DNA of 45,100 bases from Treponema sp. (GTDB lineage Bacteria > Spirochaetota > Spirochaetia > Treponematales > Breznakiellaceae). The stretch lies in NCBI GenBank assembly GCA_031283105.1, contig JAITCL010000053.1, positions 1 through 45,100 of the forward strand, written 5' to 3'. The notes beneath the pieces are model-generated. The model ran no database searches, was not told where the DNA came from, and was given only the letters and a program-made list of their open reading frames with translations. A program made the translations under genes and the position numbers. Within the stretch, counting starts at the first letter, position 1. The number at the start of each line of letters is the position of its first letter. Positions 26,158 to 36,100 of the stretch are shown here, piece after piece.

Positions 26158-27171
26158 ATGAGATTATTGTTATTATTGATAATAGCATTAACAGTTTTTG
26201 GATGCCGGGAAAAAATTGATCAGGAATCGCCGTTACAGACTGTTCCTTCACCTTCTGAAGAAACGATTTTATCAGGTACAGGTGAAGAAGCGGCGCTCTT
26301 AGCGGCGCAAAACGCTCAGGAGAAAAGTCCGGCAACAGACGGCGTTCCTGATACGCAAAAAATAGTAACCGGCGTTCAGGTATCGCGTTCCCTGAGCGAA
26401 CTCAGCGCCCTCATGCCAAAATTGGGGGTAAGTATTGCCGAGATTAATCCGGTTAATTATGAAAAAGCCGATCCCGCGATTCTGCGGGAAATGGGCATGG
26501 AACAGTATCTTATATCCTTTTTTACGGCGGAAAGATGGTACCGTGAAGGCAATTACCGGAACGCTCTTGCCGAATACAACCGCTCAATCGCCCTAAAACC
26601 CGATAATGCCGATGTGCTGGAAGGCCGGGGCAATGCCTGGCTGAAAACCGGCGACACAGGCCGCGCCATTGAAGATTATACCCGCGCCATCAACCTCAAA
26701 ACCAACAGGGCCGAACTGTATAATTACCGCGGTTTTGTTTACGCCGGACGCGGCGAGACGGAAAAAGCCATTGCGGACTTTACTCAGGCGTTGCGCCTTA
26801 AACCCGGTTACGCCGACGTTCTTGCAAACCGTTCCCGCGCGTATTATCAGTCAGGCGATTACGGTAAAGCCATAGACGACTGTACCCTGCTTATCGCCCT
26901 TGAACCGGAAAATTTTGCCGCATGGAACAGGCGGGGCAGCTCGTGGTATGCGCAACATGATGACAACCGCGCCATTGCGGATTTTTCCAAAGCAATTACC
27001 ATTAAGCCCGATTTTGCCCTCGCCCTGCATAACCGGGGAAACGCATGGCACAGCAAGGGCGACTTTGCACAGGCCCTTGCCGATCTGAACAAAGCCATTA
27101 CCGTTGACCCCGGCTTTACCGCCGCCTACGCCAGCCGTGACACTGTCCTGCGGCTGCTTGACAACGACTAA
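26158..27171 (+). CDS. TPR-repeat lipoprotein
   Basis: A 337-residue protein with lipobox LTVFGC at residue 13-18, a Ser/Pro/Glu-rich spacer, and about six TPR units from residue 115 on, including YRNALAEYNRSIALKPDNAD and GRAIEDYTRAINL. Lipid attachment at Cys18 would anchor it to a membrane facing the periplasm or surface. It starts 1 bp after the preceding gene, so co-expression is expected. The repeats would bind a partner protein, plausibly the upstream product. Confidence 0.85.
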   Translation: MRLLLLLIIALTVFGCREKIDQESPLQTVPSPSEETILSGTGEEAALLAAQNAQEKSPATDGVPDTQKIVTGVQVSRSLSELSALMPKLGVSIAEINPVNYEKADPAILREMGMEQYLISFFTAERWYREGNYRNALAEYNRSIALKPDNADVLEGRGNAWLKTGDTGRAIEDYTRAINLKTNRAELYNYRGFVYAGRGETEKAIADFTQALRLKPGYADVLANRSRAYYQSGDYGKAIDDCTLLIALEPENFAAWNRRGSSWYAQHDDNRAIADFSKAITIKPDFALALHNRGNAWHSKGDFAQALADLNKAITVDPGFTAAYASRDTVLRLLDND

Positions 27172-27184
27172 CGCATATAAAGCA

Positions 27185-27213
27185 TTGTCATTCCGGTACA
27201 TTTTATGTATTAT
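27185..27213 (+). promoter_or_regulatory. Promoter of the solute-binding lipoprotein gene, leaderless type
   Basis: -35 TTGTCA (27185-27190) and -10 TATTAT (27208-27213), spacer 17 bp, and 6 nt to the ATG at 27220. The surrounding CATTCCGGT and TGTATTATG recur upstream of the metallo-hydrolase at 39481. Confidence 0.55.
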
Positions 27214-27219
27214 GCACCC

Positions 27220-28743
27220 ATGCAACAAAACAAGACATTACAAACTTCGTTATTTTTTTTCGTACTGGTCATGCTGTTTCTCAGTTTATCTTGTTCCCGG
27301 CAGAAACCAAAGGCGCAATCATCAGGGACGGCAACTGAACTGCGTTACGGTTACACTACCGAACCGGCTACCCTTGACCCTTTGAGTTCTTCCAATACGG
27401 CGGACGGCAAAAGCATACTTTTTAATGTTTTTGAAGGTCTGGTAAAACCCGACACCGAAGGCAGACTTGCGCCCTGTCTTGCCGAATCGCAAACAGCGGA
27501 TGAGGCAGGGCGCGTGTACCGTTTCATGCTGCGGAAAAATGTGCGTTTCCATGACGGTTCCCCCCTCACTTCAGCCGATGTAAAGTTTTCCCTTGACACT
27601 GCGGCGGCGGCGGGTTTTATCGGTTTTAACGCCATTGAAAAAATTGAAACTGACGGGGACTACGGTATCAATGTGATTCTGAAATTCCCCGACCCGGAAT
27701 TTCTTCCGTACCTGACCGTTGGCATAGTCAAAGCCGGCAGTACGGATCGTGACAAAAGGGCCGTAGGCACGGGGCCGTATTTTATTGAAAGTTACGCCGT
27801 TCAACAGTCATTAGTGTTAAGAAAATTTGCGCAATATTGGCAGAACAATGTACCCCGTCTGGACAAAATAACGATAGTGTTTTTTGCCGATTCCGACGCC
27901 CTTATCCTCGGTCTGCACGGGGGCAGCATTGACGGGGCGGGGCTTACCGGCGCTTTGGTTCAGCAACTCAACCCCGGACATTTTGATATAGTGCCCGGCT
28001 ACTCCGCCATGGTTCAATTACTCGCCCTGAACAATGCGGCGCCGCCCCTCAATGACCTTCGCGTACGGCAGGCCATTAATTACAGCATTGACATTCAGGA
28101 AATTATCGACACGGCTTTTTACGGCGAGGGCAAGCCGTCGGGCAGTCCGCTGATACCGGGGCTTGCGGTGTATTATGAGCAATCGCTGGCCGATCCTTAC
28201 CCGGTTAATTATGAAAAAGCCCGCCTGTTGCTTTCCCAGGCGGGTTACGGCGAGGGCGGGCAAAAACTGTCTTTGGAAATCACCGTTCCTTCAAATTATA
28301 CCATGCACGTTGACACCGCCCAGGTGATTGCGGGTCAGCTTGCAAAAGCGGGTATCAATGCCGGCATACGGCTGGTTGACTGGCCTACATGGCTTTCCGA
28401 TGTATACCGGGGACGCAAGTATCAAGCGACAATTATTTCCGTGGACAGCCCCACCGTTTCGCCCAAAGGTTTCCTTTTCCGCTACTATTCGCAAGATAAC
28501 AGCAATTTTGTCAACTTTGCCAATGCCGGTTTTGACCGGATATACAATGCAATTCTTGCCGAAACCGATGAAGATAAACGCATTGTCCTGTATAAAGAAG
28601 CCCAGCGGGTAATTTCAGATAACGCCGCCAGCGTATATATTCAGGACATTTTGGGTTTTAAGGCGTTTCGCGCCGGCGCATACGGCGGAGTGCTGAACTA
28701 TCCGTTAGTTGTCAGTGACTTTGCTTCGATGTACGGTAAATAA
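27220..28743 (+). CDS. Peptide/nickel-type ABC solute-binding lipoprotein (SBP family 5)
   Basis: A 507-residue receptor with a lipobox LSLSC near residue 25. Family 5 hallmarks are YTTEPATLDPLSSSNTADG near residue 47, GLVKPDTEGRLAPCLAESQT, VRFHDGSPLTSADVKFS near 107, and VRQAINYSID near 280. Members capture oligopeptides, nickel or other solutes for Opp/Dpp-type importers. No permease or ATPase gene lies next to it, so it would work with a distant transporter. I preferred ATG 27220 to 27205 because the promoter geometry fits it. Confidence 0.88.
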   Translation: MQQNKTLQTSLFFFVLVMLFLSLSCSRQKPKAQSSGTATELRYGYTTEPATLDPLSSSNTADGKSILFNVFEGLVKPDTEGRLAPCLAESQTADEAGRVYRFMLRKNVRFHDGSPLTSADVKFSLDTAAAAGFIGFNAIEKIETDGDYGINVILKFPDPEFLPYLTVGIVKAGSTDRDKRAVGTGPYFIESYAVQQSLVLRKFAQYWQNNVPRLDKITIVFFADSDALILGLHGGSIDGAGLTGALVQQLNPGHFDIVPGYSAMVQLLALNNAAPPLNDLRVRQAINYSIDIQEIIDTAFYGEGKPSGSPLIPGLAVYYEQSLADPYPVNYEKARLLLSQAGYGEGGQKLSLEITVPSNYTMHVDTAQVIAGQLAKAGINAGIRLVDWPTWLSDVYRGRKYQATIISVDSPTVSPKGFLFRYYSQDNSNFVNFANAGFDRIYNAILAETDEDKRIVLYKEAQRVISDNAASVYIQDILGFKAFRAGAYGGVLNYPLVVSDFASMYGK

Positions 28744-28747
28744 AAAA

Positions 28748-28808
28748 GCGCCTGAAATAACGTTTGCGAAATTATAAATCCGGCAATCTGGGTTAGGCGC
28801 AAGTTTTT
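28748..28808. repeat. Hairpin and left copy of the 17-bp island motif
   Basis: GCGCCT (28748-28753) pairs with AGGCGC (28795-28800), enclosing inner AAC/GTT and TTGC/GCAA pairs, with an A-run before and a T-run after, so it can work as a bidirectional terminator for the two convergent genes. The right arm is part of GTTAGGCGCAAGTTTTT (28792-28808). Near-copies recur inverted at 29489-29505 and 30682-30698. GTTAGGC also fits the GTTRRRY core of integron attC sites, though the other arm does not fit cleanly. Confidence 0.5.
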
Positions 28809-28817
28809 GTTTACGAA

Positions 28818-29438
28818 TCATAATTGGTCTATTACAAAACAGATTTCATTATTTACTATTTCAACCATTCCACGAAAATGAGATACAATGCTCTGATTAT
28901 GTATAATATGAAAAAGATTATCAGACATAGGTATAAAATATACAACTATTTCTGTTTCATCATATCCAGTAATTTTTCCACGCATATATTCACTTTGTTC
29001 CATCGATAAACTCCCAAAAAGATAAATTTCTTTACCTGCATAATCATTTGAAAACATTTTTAAATACCAAATATCTATAAACCTATATTGTGATGCCTCA
29101 ATAATTATTAATTCCTGATTAATAATTATTTGCTCCAAAACCTGTATTCTATGGTTAAGTGTTTTCCTTAAAGAATTTAATACTAAACGCCTATAATTTT
29201 GACCGGATTGATTTCTACAATTATTTTTTTCTCTCATCCAAAAAATAATTTGCGCATTAAATATGTCCAAATTTGATTTATTATTAATAATATTCAGTAA
29301 ATTATTAGTTAAATCATTGATTTTGTTATTTAAACGCTTTATTTCAGGGTCATTTTCAATTAACTCCTGAATAATATCTTGAGAAAAAGCCAGGTTAATA
29401 GCTGTAAAAAACAACAAAATCAATATTAATTTTTTCAT
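28818..29438 (-). CDS. Small exported protein with LprI-like region
   Basis: A 206-residue A+T-rich product with a signal peptide ending AFSQ. A segment near residues 60-100 (IFWMREKNNCRNQSGQN, then a Leu-rich helix) resembles the DUF1311/LprI pattern (W-x-x-R-x-x-C followed by a helix), a family that includes lysozyme inhibitors. The C-terminal half is beta-rich and unplaced. It has its own promoter (TTGACG 29468-29473, TAATAT 29445-29450, spacer 17) 6 nt from the ATG. Base composition differs sharply from flanking core genes, indicating transfer. Confidence 0.65.
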   Translation of the reverse strand: MKKLILILLFFTAINLAFSQDIIQELIENDPEIKRLNNKINDLTNNLLNIINNKSNLDIFNAQIIFWMREKNNCRNQSGQNYRRLVLNSLRKTLNHRIQVLEQIIINQELIIIEASQYRFIDIWYLKMFSNDYAGKEIYLFGSLSMEQSEYMRGKITGYDETEIVVYFIPMSDNLFHIIHNQSIVSHFRGMVEIVNNEICFVIDQL

Positions 29439-29488
29439 AAAATTATATTATCATATAATTAATATATCGTCAATATATAAAAATCATC

Positions 29489-29505
29489 AAAAACTTGCAC
29501 ATAAC
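29489..29505 (-). repeat. Internal copy of the 17-bp island motif
   Basis: Minus-strand GTTATGTGCAAGTTTTT, identical to the copy at 30682-30698. It sits 2 bp after the end of the 178-residue ORF and just before the promoter of the LprI-like ORF. Confidence 0.6.
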
Positions 29506-29507
29506 GT

Positions 29508-30044
29508 TTATTTTTTCTGTTTATATAAACATAAATGGAAAACAATTTCGTAACTATTAAACCTGCTATTGTTTATATAAAAATTGTATCTGTAAAATAT
29601 TTTAAATAATGTTGACAAACCTATTCCTGCTTCGGGAGCAAGACCGATATTTATATTATTTTTATCAGCAGCAATAACCATTGAACCTCCCAATAGAATT
29701 CCATTGGTAATATGATAATAAAATCGATTATAAATTATATTATCTTTATAATTATATTCAAATAATAAACCAAAATCATCTCCAAAAGGATGATGTCCTC
29801 CATCACTGCCAAGCTTCCCAAAAAATATTCCCATTCCCGACCTGAACTTGTTAAATCCGCTAAATGAAAATACTAACCCCATTAATGGTTCGGAATCTTT
29901 ATAGCTTTTAGCCCGTCTTTCATCTTCATTATTTTCATTTTGATTTATTGTTTCAATGTTTTCGTTTTCTTCAATGTGTATATTCTCTTGTGCATTAATA
30001 AAATTAGTTAAACATAAGAAAACTATAACAAGATATTTTTTCAT
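29508..30044 (-). CDS. Small exported protein, possible outer-membrane beta structure
   Basis: A 178-residue A+T-rich product. A signal peptide ends around FINAQ and is followed by an Asn/Glu-rich linker. Residues about 50-178 show alternating aromatic beta-like strands (LMGLVFSFSGFNKFRSG, LLFEYNYKDNIIYNRFYYH) and end on the polar tail YKQKK. No family is recognised. It has both a promoter (TTGACA 30092-30097, TATAAT 30068-30073, spacer 18) and a GGAG ribosome site. Confidence 0.6.
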   Translation of the reverse strand: MKKYLVIVFLCLTNFINAQENIHIEENENIETINQNENNEDERRAKSYKDSEPLMGLVFSFSGFNKFRSGMGIFFGKLGSDGGHHPFGDDFGLLFEYNYKDNIIYNRFYYHITNGILLGGSMVIAADKNNINIGLAPEAGIGLSTLFKIFYRYNFYINNSRFNSYEIVFHLCLYKQKK

Positions 30045-30107
30045 TATATCTCCATGAGAGTAATATAATTATATAACAATATTTGAAAATTTGTCAAGTA
30101 TTTTTTG

Positions 30108-30635
30108 TTATTTTTGAATACCATCATAAACATGTATTTTTTTGTATCCATTTTCTTTATATAATTTTATTTTTTCATTTTCATCAAATTGATAGTCAGG
30201 AACAAAATCAATGAAAATATTGATACCATTTATTTTTGTATATAACCTCCCAAATTTTCTATATACCGGTATAAAAATGAATAAATTGTCCGGTTCAATA
30301 TTTTTATAATAAATTTCCATCATATCATCGAATACTAAATCGGTATCAAAAGGCAAATTTATTATTTCATCAGGCAAATAATTTATTAGTATATGATTAT
30401 CATTAGGCTTATTCTTTTTATGAGATGAAATAAATATATATAAATGATTCATGGATATACCCCAAATGCGAGTTTGTATGTATATTTTTTTATTTATTTC
30501 CCTGAAGTTAATATACGCAGAATGTTCTTCATCCATATTTGCTATTGTTACAATATACCAAAATGATCTACACGAGTACAAAGATATTATCCCAAAAACA
30601 ATAATAAGAAATAAAAATATTATAAATTTTTTCAT
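30108..30635 (-). CDS. Small membrane-anchored or lipoprotein-like protein, unknown
   Basis: A 175-residue A+T-rich product starting MKKFIIFLFLIIVFG with a possible lipobox (SLYSC near residue 21). The remainder (IWGISMNHLYIFISSHKK, LIFIPVYRKFGRLY-like segments) is not recognised. The upstream extension to 30737 is open but lacks a ribosome site and runs into the pbpC end. A promoter TTGACA (30665-30670)/TATAGT (30642-30647), spacer 17, lies 6 nt before ATG 30635, which fixes this start and suggests a leaderless mRNA. Confidence 0.6.
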   Translation of the reverse strand: MKKFIIFLFLIIVFGIISLYSCRSFWYIVTIANMDEEHSAYINFREINKKIYIQTRIWGISMNHLYIFISSHKKNKPNDNHILINYLPDEIINLPFDTDLVFDDMMEIYYKNIEPDNLFIFIPVYRKFGRLYTKINGINIFIDFVPDYQFDENEKIKLYKENGYKKIHVYDGIQK

Positions 30636-30681
30636 TATATTACTATATGTTATTTTGAATATTTTGTCAATTATTATTTTT

Positions 30682-30698
30682 AAAAACTTGCACATAAC
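30682..30698 (-). repeat. Right boundary copy of the 17-bp island motif
   Basis: Minus-strand GTTATGTGCAAGTTTTT, 17 bp after the pbpC stop. Together with the inverted copy at 28792-28808 (15/17 match) it brackets the A+T-rich island. Confidence 0.6.
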
Positions 30699-30714
30699 TT
30701 TATATATCCTCCCT

Positions 30715-33117
30715 TCACTCCGTCGCCATTTCCACACGTACGCGAATTCCCGAAGAGCGCCCTAAATTGTCTACCACAGAAATATCCCACAGCCCCGGTT
30801 CCGGCGACCAGACAAAACGTTCTCTGGGTTTTGCCCGTCCTAAAAAACTGGCGTTGGCAAACCAGAAAAGTTCACCTGCATCCTGATCCGCGGCAGCGAG
30901 AAGTACCATCTTGTTATAATTACTGTCCACAGGCAGTCCCGGACGGATAATGTAGGCGGTGTTTGCAAGGGGTGAAATTATTGACGGTGGAAAACCGCTT
31001 ACGGGAGCGCCGTTAGCTGAAGTGTCAGGCGGATAGGGCGGAGGTGAAAAACGCGGAAGACCCGCGGCTTCAAAAATTTCCAAAATGTCGGAAGGCCAGA
31101 ACTCACGGACTTCACTGCGGATATAGGGGCCTTCGCTTTCGTTTGTACGGTAGCCGGTGCGGGTGTCGATGTAAACTTTGCGGTGAATCCGGCAGCGGTT
31201 AATCGGGGAAACGCCGGGGATAAAAAGCGTTTCTATTAATTGAGGGCAGTCATCGGCGGGAATGTCACCGGAAATGGCGCATACCTGCACTGTTTTAACT
31301 TCCGGCGGCAGGGGCCGCTGCGCGAAAAGTTTATCGTAAGGAATCTCCGCAAGTATCGCGTCTATTATGCTAAAACTCAAAGGGGCGGCGCTGAGCCTGC
31401 CAATAAATGCGCTGTTTCCCTCTCCGGAGAAATTTCCCAGCCATACGCATAGCACATAACGGTCAAAAATAGCGATAGACCACGCATCCTTAAAACCGAT
31501 GGAAGTGCCGGTCTTGTAAGCCACAGACGCTGAACGTCCGGCATTTGCCCGCAAATCGTCAGGCGCGGGATTTCTTTCAAGCATCTTCACGGTAATCGCC
31601 GCCGCCGCAGGGGTTAAAATTCTTTCTCCCGGCGCGGTATTCCGCGCCACAGTACTCTGCGCCGCAGGATACTGCGCAAAATCCTGCGTATAAAAACGAA
31701 GTTCCTTTTTTACTCCGTTATTTGCAAGTGCGGCGTACAGCGAAGCCAATTCCAGCATTGTCAAATCCGCGCTGCCCAACACTACGGAAAGGCCGTAATG
31801 CCTTTTTTCTTTCAGACCGGAAATTCCTGCCAGTTTCAGAAAATCGTAAAGGTCGGGGTTGTGAATATCCTTTGCAAGTTGTACGGCGGGAATGTTCCGG
31901 CTGTCTACCAGAGCGTACCACGCGCTTAACGGCCCCTTAAAATCGCCGCGAAAATTATCCGGTGTGTACTCGCTAAAACCAACAGGCGTATCCTTCACCA
32001 TTTTTTCAGGATGAATCAATCCCTGCTCCAGTGCCAGCGCGTAGATAAAAGGTTTAAGGGTTGAACCCGGAGAACGTTTAGAAGCGAAGCCGTTCACCTG
32101 CCCCTGAATGTCATCGTCAAAATAATCCGCCGAGCCTACCGCCGCCAGCACTTCCATACTTGAATAATCAACAAGAAGTATACTGCCGTTTTTTATCCCC
32201 CATCCCCTGTTACGCACAAGAAAATATTCCAGTTCCCGTTCGCACATATTTTGCAGAGTTAAATCAATGGTAGTGCGATTACGGTTTGTTACAGACAGAT
32301 TTGCCTGAGGCAGCGCCTTCGGCAGAAGCTGCGTATTAAGGTACTCGGTTAGGTGAAGAAGCCGACGGGGAAACCGGTTTACCAGAAAGGGAGGCAGATC
32401 CATCTCTGTTTCCAAAAGAGCGTCTTCGGGGTGTTGTTCCAGCCATGCCTCGTACAGTATTCTGCGGGAATCTATCAATTCGGTTGAAGGCCGCCTGTTC
32501 AATGGTGCGCGTTTTGCGGGATTTTGGGGAATCACCGCAAGGCTTAAAATTTCAGATAACGAAAGTTCTTTCACGTCCTTGTCAAAGTAGTACCATGCCG
32601 CCGTTGCAAAGCCTTCGATGTTGCCGCCGCAAGGAACCATGTTAAGGTAGGCTTCCAGAATTTCCTGTTTCGAATAACATATCTCAAAAAAAATCGCCGT
32701 AAAACTTTGGGCGATTTTTCCCGGCAGGTTTCGGGTGTACAGGTTATAACGCAGACGTGCAAGCTGCATGGTAATAGTCGAAGCGCCCATGCGGCGGTTT
32801 CTTTTTACATAGGTTTCCCATCCCGCTTTTAACATGGACATCGGGTTAAGTCCGATATGCCCGTAAAAATAACGATCTTCCTGAAGCAGCGTTGCTTCAA
32901 TAAGCGCGGGCGGAAAATCCGCCAGATTTGCCCGAAGGCGGTACTTGTCGTCGGGTGTAAGAAAAATGTTAAGCAGTTTGCCGCTGCGGTCAAAGTAGGC
33001 GCGGGAAAAAGAAACGCCGTTTAATATATCCAAAAAAACGGCGTTAATAACAAGAAAAAGAACAAGGACAAGACAGAGACCGCAGGGTATCCATTTGAGT
33101 CCCGGCTTCAGTTTCAT
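30715..33117 (-). CDS. pbpC: Penicillin-binding protein 1C (bifunctional glycosyltransferase/transpeptidase)
   Basis: An 800-residue class A PBP. An N-terminal membrane helix (about 10-30) is followed by the GT51 domain with LLQEDRYFYGH near residue 78 (catalytic Glu) and GASTITMQLARL near 110. The transpeptidase shows SPGSTLKP (SxxK, near 350), SRN (near 405) and KTGTS (near 535). A C-terminal BiPBP_C region has the CAISGDIPADDCP cysteines near 640. It polymerises and crosslinks peptidoglycan. ATGA overlap with the alpha-2-macroglobulin gene reproduces the well-known pbpC-yfhM pairing, where the macroglobulin is thought to protect a cell during wall repair. Confidence 0.95.
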   Translation of the reverse strand: MKLKPGLKWIPCGLCLVLVLFLVINAVFLDILNGVSFSRAYFDRSGKLLNIFLTPDDKYRLRANLADFPPALIEATLLQEDRYFYGHIGLNPMSMLKAGWETYVKRNRRMGASTITMQLARLRYNLYTRNLPGKIAQSFTAIFFEICYSKQEILEAYLNMVPCGGNIEGFATAAWYYFDKDVKELSLSEILSLAVIPQNPAKRAPLNRRPSTELIDSRRILYEAWLEQHPEDALLETEMDLPPFLVNRFPRRLLHLTEYLNTQLLPKALPQANLSVTNRNRTTIDLTLQNMCERELEYFLVRNRGWGIKNGSILLVDYSSMEVLAAVGSADYFDDDIQGQVNGFASKRSPGSTLKPFIYALALEQGLIHPEKMVKDTPVGFSEYTPDNFRGDFKGPLSAWYALVDSRNIPAVQLAKDIHNPDLYDFLKLAGISGLKEKRHYGLSVVLGSADLTMLELASLYAALANNGVKKELRFYTQDFAQYPAAQSTVARNTAPGERILTPAAAAITVKMLERNPAPDDLRANAGRSASVAYKTGTSIGFKDAWSIAIFDRYVLCVWLGNFSGEGNSAFIGRLSAAPLSFSIIDAILAEIPYDKLFAQRPLPPEVKTVQVCAISGDIPADDCPQLIETLFIPGVSPINRCRIHRKVYIDTRTGYRTNESEGPYIRSEVREFWPSDILEIFEAAGLPRFSPPPYPPDTSANGAPVSGFPPSIISPLANTAYIIRPGLPVDSNYNKMVLLAAADQDAGELFWFANASFLGRAKPRERFVWSPEPGLWDISVVDNLGRSSGIRVRVEMATE

Positions 33118-36100
33118 TTAACAATCTTAATCGCAGCCTGCGGGCGCAGCGCCCATACCGATTTATCGTAAAGCGCTTCGGCAAATAGAGCCGGAGTTGT
33201 AAAGCTGCCCGCATTGATCGCCCTTGCGCGGTAACTGAAACTTGCCGCCCTTGTGCCAACAGTGCCGTAGATTACCAGCCTGTCCTCGCGGATATCAACA
33301 TAGTCGGGACTCCATTCGCCGTGGGAAACCGAACTTGCCTGTCTTACCGATTCAATTTCCGTCTCAAGACCGGCGGGGCATAAATCGACAATAGCCACAT
33401 CGCGGAGGTCGCTGTTGGAAAGACTGCGGAAGTTGAGTTTTACCGTTATCACATCGCCTACTTTGATGGAAGCTGCCGGCCTGCCCGCTCTGTCAAGAAA
33501 TTCCCGGTATACTTCGATGCCGTTTTTTGTTTCCTTTGACGGTATTTCCTTATCGAAACCAGCGGCTGTTATCTGATAAAACAGATTAAGGTTGTCTTTG
33601 TTCTCAAAACCGATTTTTGCCGCGCCGGCGGAGAAAGGAACGCTGAACAAAGTAGTTCCCACCGGCTTTAATTCGAGGCGCTGGTTTTCTTTTGAAATTT
33701 CCTGCACGGTAAAGCGGCCTGTTTCCGCGGTTGGAACCGCTTTAAGATAGGCGTTGATTGCCATAAGCGCGTAGTTGGCGGAAATTGTGGTATATGACTG
33801 CCTTTCCATCTGCTGTGCCATATCAACTAACAAAGACTCTGATATGTCGCGCAAACGTTGAGGAAAGTGCCGTGAAACAATATTGAGGTATACCGAATGA
33901 TACATAAGATCGTCAAAATAGCGGAAACTGTTTTCTTTCGCTATTGCCCGCTTGATTTTTCCCAGAATAGAAGAAGCATCGGACGTTTTTTGCAATAGCG
34001 CATAACTTCCGGCAAGATAAAGGGCGGGAAACCCCGTCTGTGCGTCTTCGGAACGTTCCATGTCTTTTTTAAGCCTTTCAATTAACGGGGTAGTGACAAT
34101 TTCGTTCAGGGTCAGAATGTAAATGGCGTAAGAGCGTGTAGCATAATTGTAGGAGCCTGTTCCCGAGCCGGAAGCAATGTTTCGGCAAGCCTGAAGTAAT
34201 TTTTCCATCATGGAACTTGGCACATAATAACCTGCGTTACGCGCTTCGGTAAGAAAATGGGCGGCATAGATGGTGATCATCGGCTCATCGTATGAACGGG
34301 AAGTCCACATACCGATAGCGCCATTTTCTTTCATTCTTGCCTGAAGTATGCCGATTACGCGGTTAATTCCCTCGTCCGCTTGCGCTTTTGTATATTTGAG
34401 TTCCTTGAAAAGCTGAGGATACAGAAATGGAAAAACGGCGCTGGTAATTTGTTCCGAGCAGCCGTAGGGGAAGTTGTTAAGATAGAAAGAAAGCCCCTTT
34501 GCCATTCCCATCGGAAGGTAAGAAAGCGAAACATCTCTGGTGTGAAATTCCTCATAAAGGTTATGGTCGATAGCAACTTCGGCGCTTTTGTTTTTTATCG
34601 CTCCCGAATAAAGTGATACGCGGTATGGAACTGCGGGACGGACGCTCATATAAGCGGAAAGTTCCGACGTTTCGCCGTTATTGGAAGCGACAAAATGTAT
34701 TTGCGCCGCCCCAAGCGGGCCCGCGGCTTTTACCGGAATGTTCAGGGTTTGATCCCTGCCTTCGGCAATATTCAAATTAAATTCGCTGTTACCCGCAATG
34801 GAAAGATGTTCCGAAGGAATCGCCTTGATACGAACCTTGCCATTTTCGCCTATGCCTTTTTGATTGTTGGTTACCGTAACCGAAACGTCAAACTCGTCGC
34901 CCGGAGCCGCCATCATCGGTGCGTTAGGTGAAATAATGAAAGTGCTGCGAACCAAAGCCCGGTCTTCGCCCGCGCCGATTGTGCTGTCGCTTACGGCAAC
35001 GGCCATTACCCTCAATGTTCCGTTAAAATAATCCGGCACACGGTAACGCAGTTCCTTAACTTCCGGCCCCGAGTCAACAATTCCCGACCAATAAGCAACC
35101 GGAACATTCTGCTTCCGTTTAAAGGGATTAAGGTTACGCGAAAGAAATTCGTCAAAGCCGCCGCCGCCGCCCATTGCCGCAAGGTTTTGAACAACGGAAT
35201 AACGGGGCAGCACCATGTCGAGTATTTGGGCAGTCTTTACTTCAAGCGCACGTTTTCTAAAAAAGAACGCTAACGGATCGGGCATCTGATAACCTGCCAG
35301 TTGAAGAATACCCTCGTCCACTGCGTAAACAATTATTTTTCCACGGCGGGCGGTGGAGTATTTTATCACAAAGTCTTCGCCCGGTTTTGCCTCGCCCGGA
35401 ACATTCAGAGTAATCCTGTTGGTACGGTTCTCACGGCTGATGGAAAAAGAAACCGCCCCATAACTAAAAGGAGACATAAAAATTTCCCGCGAATCCTGCG
35501 ATCTTAAATAGTGAACGTTCACATACGCATTCCCTTCAAGTTCAGCCGGAACAGTAATTGTCTGCATGGAAGTTTCCCCGCTGCTCCTGAACCAGTGGTA
35601 GGCGTAAATTTTTTCACGCTCAATAGTGATAAGCCCCGCTCCCGCGTACGGCGCTTTGATCATCAATTCAATATCCTCTCCGTTTCTGAAATCTTTTTTG
35701 TTCATGGTAATTTCAAGTTCCGCGGTACGGTTAAGACTCCGCTGAATGTTACCAGATCCGGCAACGCTGAAATTCAGCGAATTGTATTCCATGTCGCCCG
35801 GGCCGGTGATCGTAAGTTTATACTCGCCGGGGCTATTTGTGGGCAAGGGATACTCAAGACCCGTAACGGGTATGATAATCTGCCGCGAAGATACGGGATA
35901 GTCTTTTTGAATTGACTGGTATTTATAAACGCCGTTAGGCTGGCGGACAAGGGCGGATACATAGCGCAGTTCGGTTATGGTAAGGGTAAGATCGTTTACG
36001 TTTGTCTTTTCCGTTTTTGGGTTAATGGCGATAAAAGACAACATCCTGACCGCGTTACGCGCAATATAATTCAAACTGCCGTCCGCCTTGTAACCGACAA

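Noticed and set aside
28748-28808. A complete integron attC site
   Set aside because: The right arm GTTAGGC fits, but the left arm has an extra 5 nt between GCCT and AAC, so I report it only as attC-like and as a likely terminator.
30636-30737. N-terminal extension of the 175-residue island protein
   Set aside because: It runs through the promoter, the 17-bp motif and into the pbpC end; ATG 30635 starts a normal hydrophobic signal.
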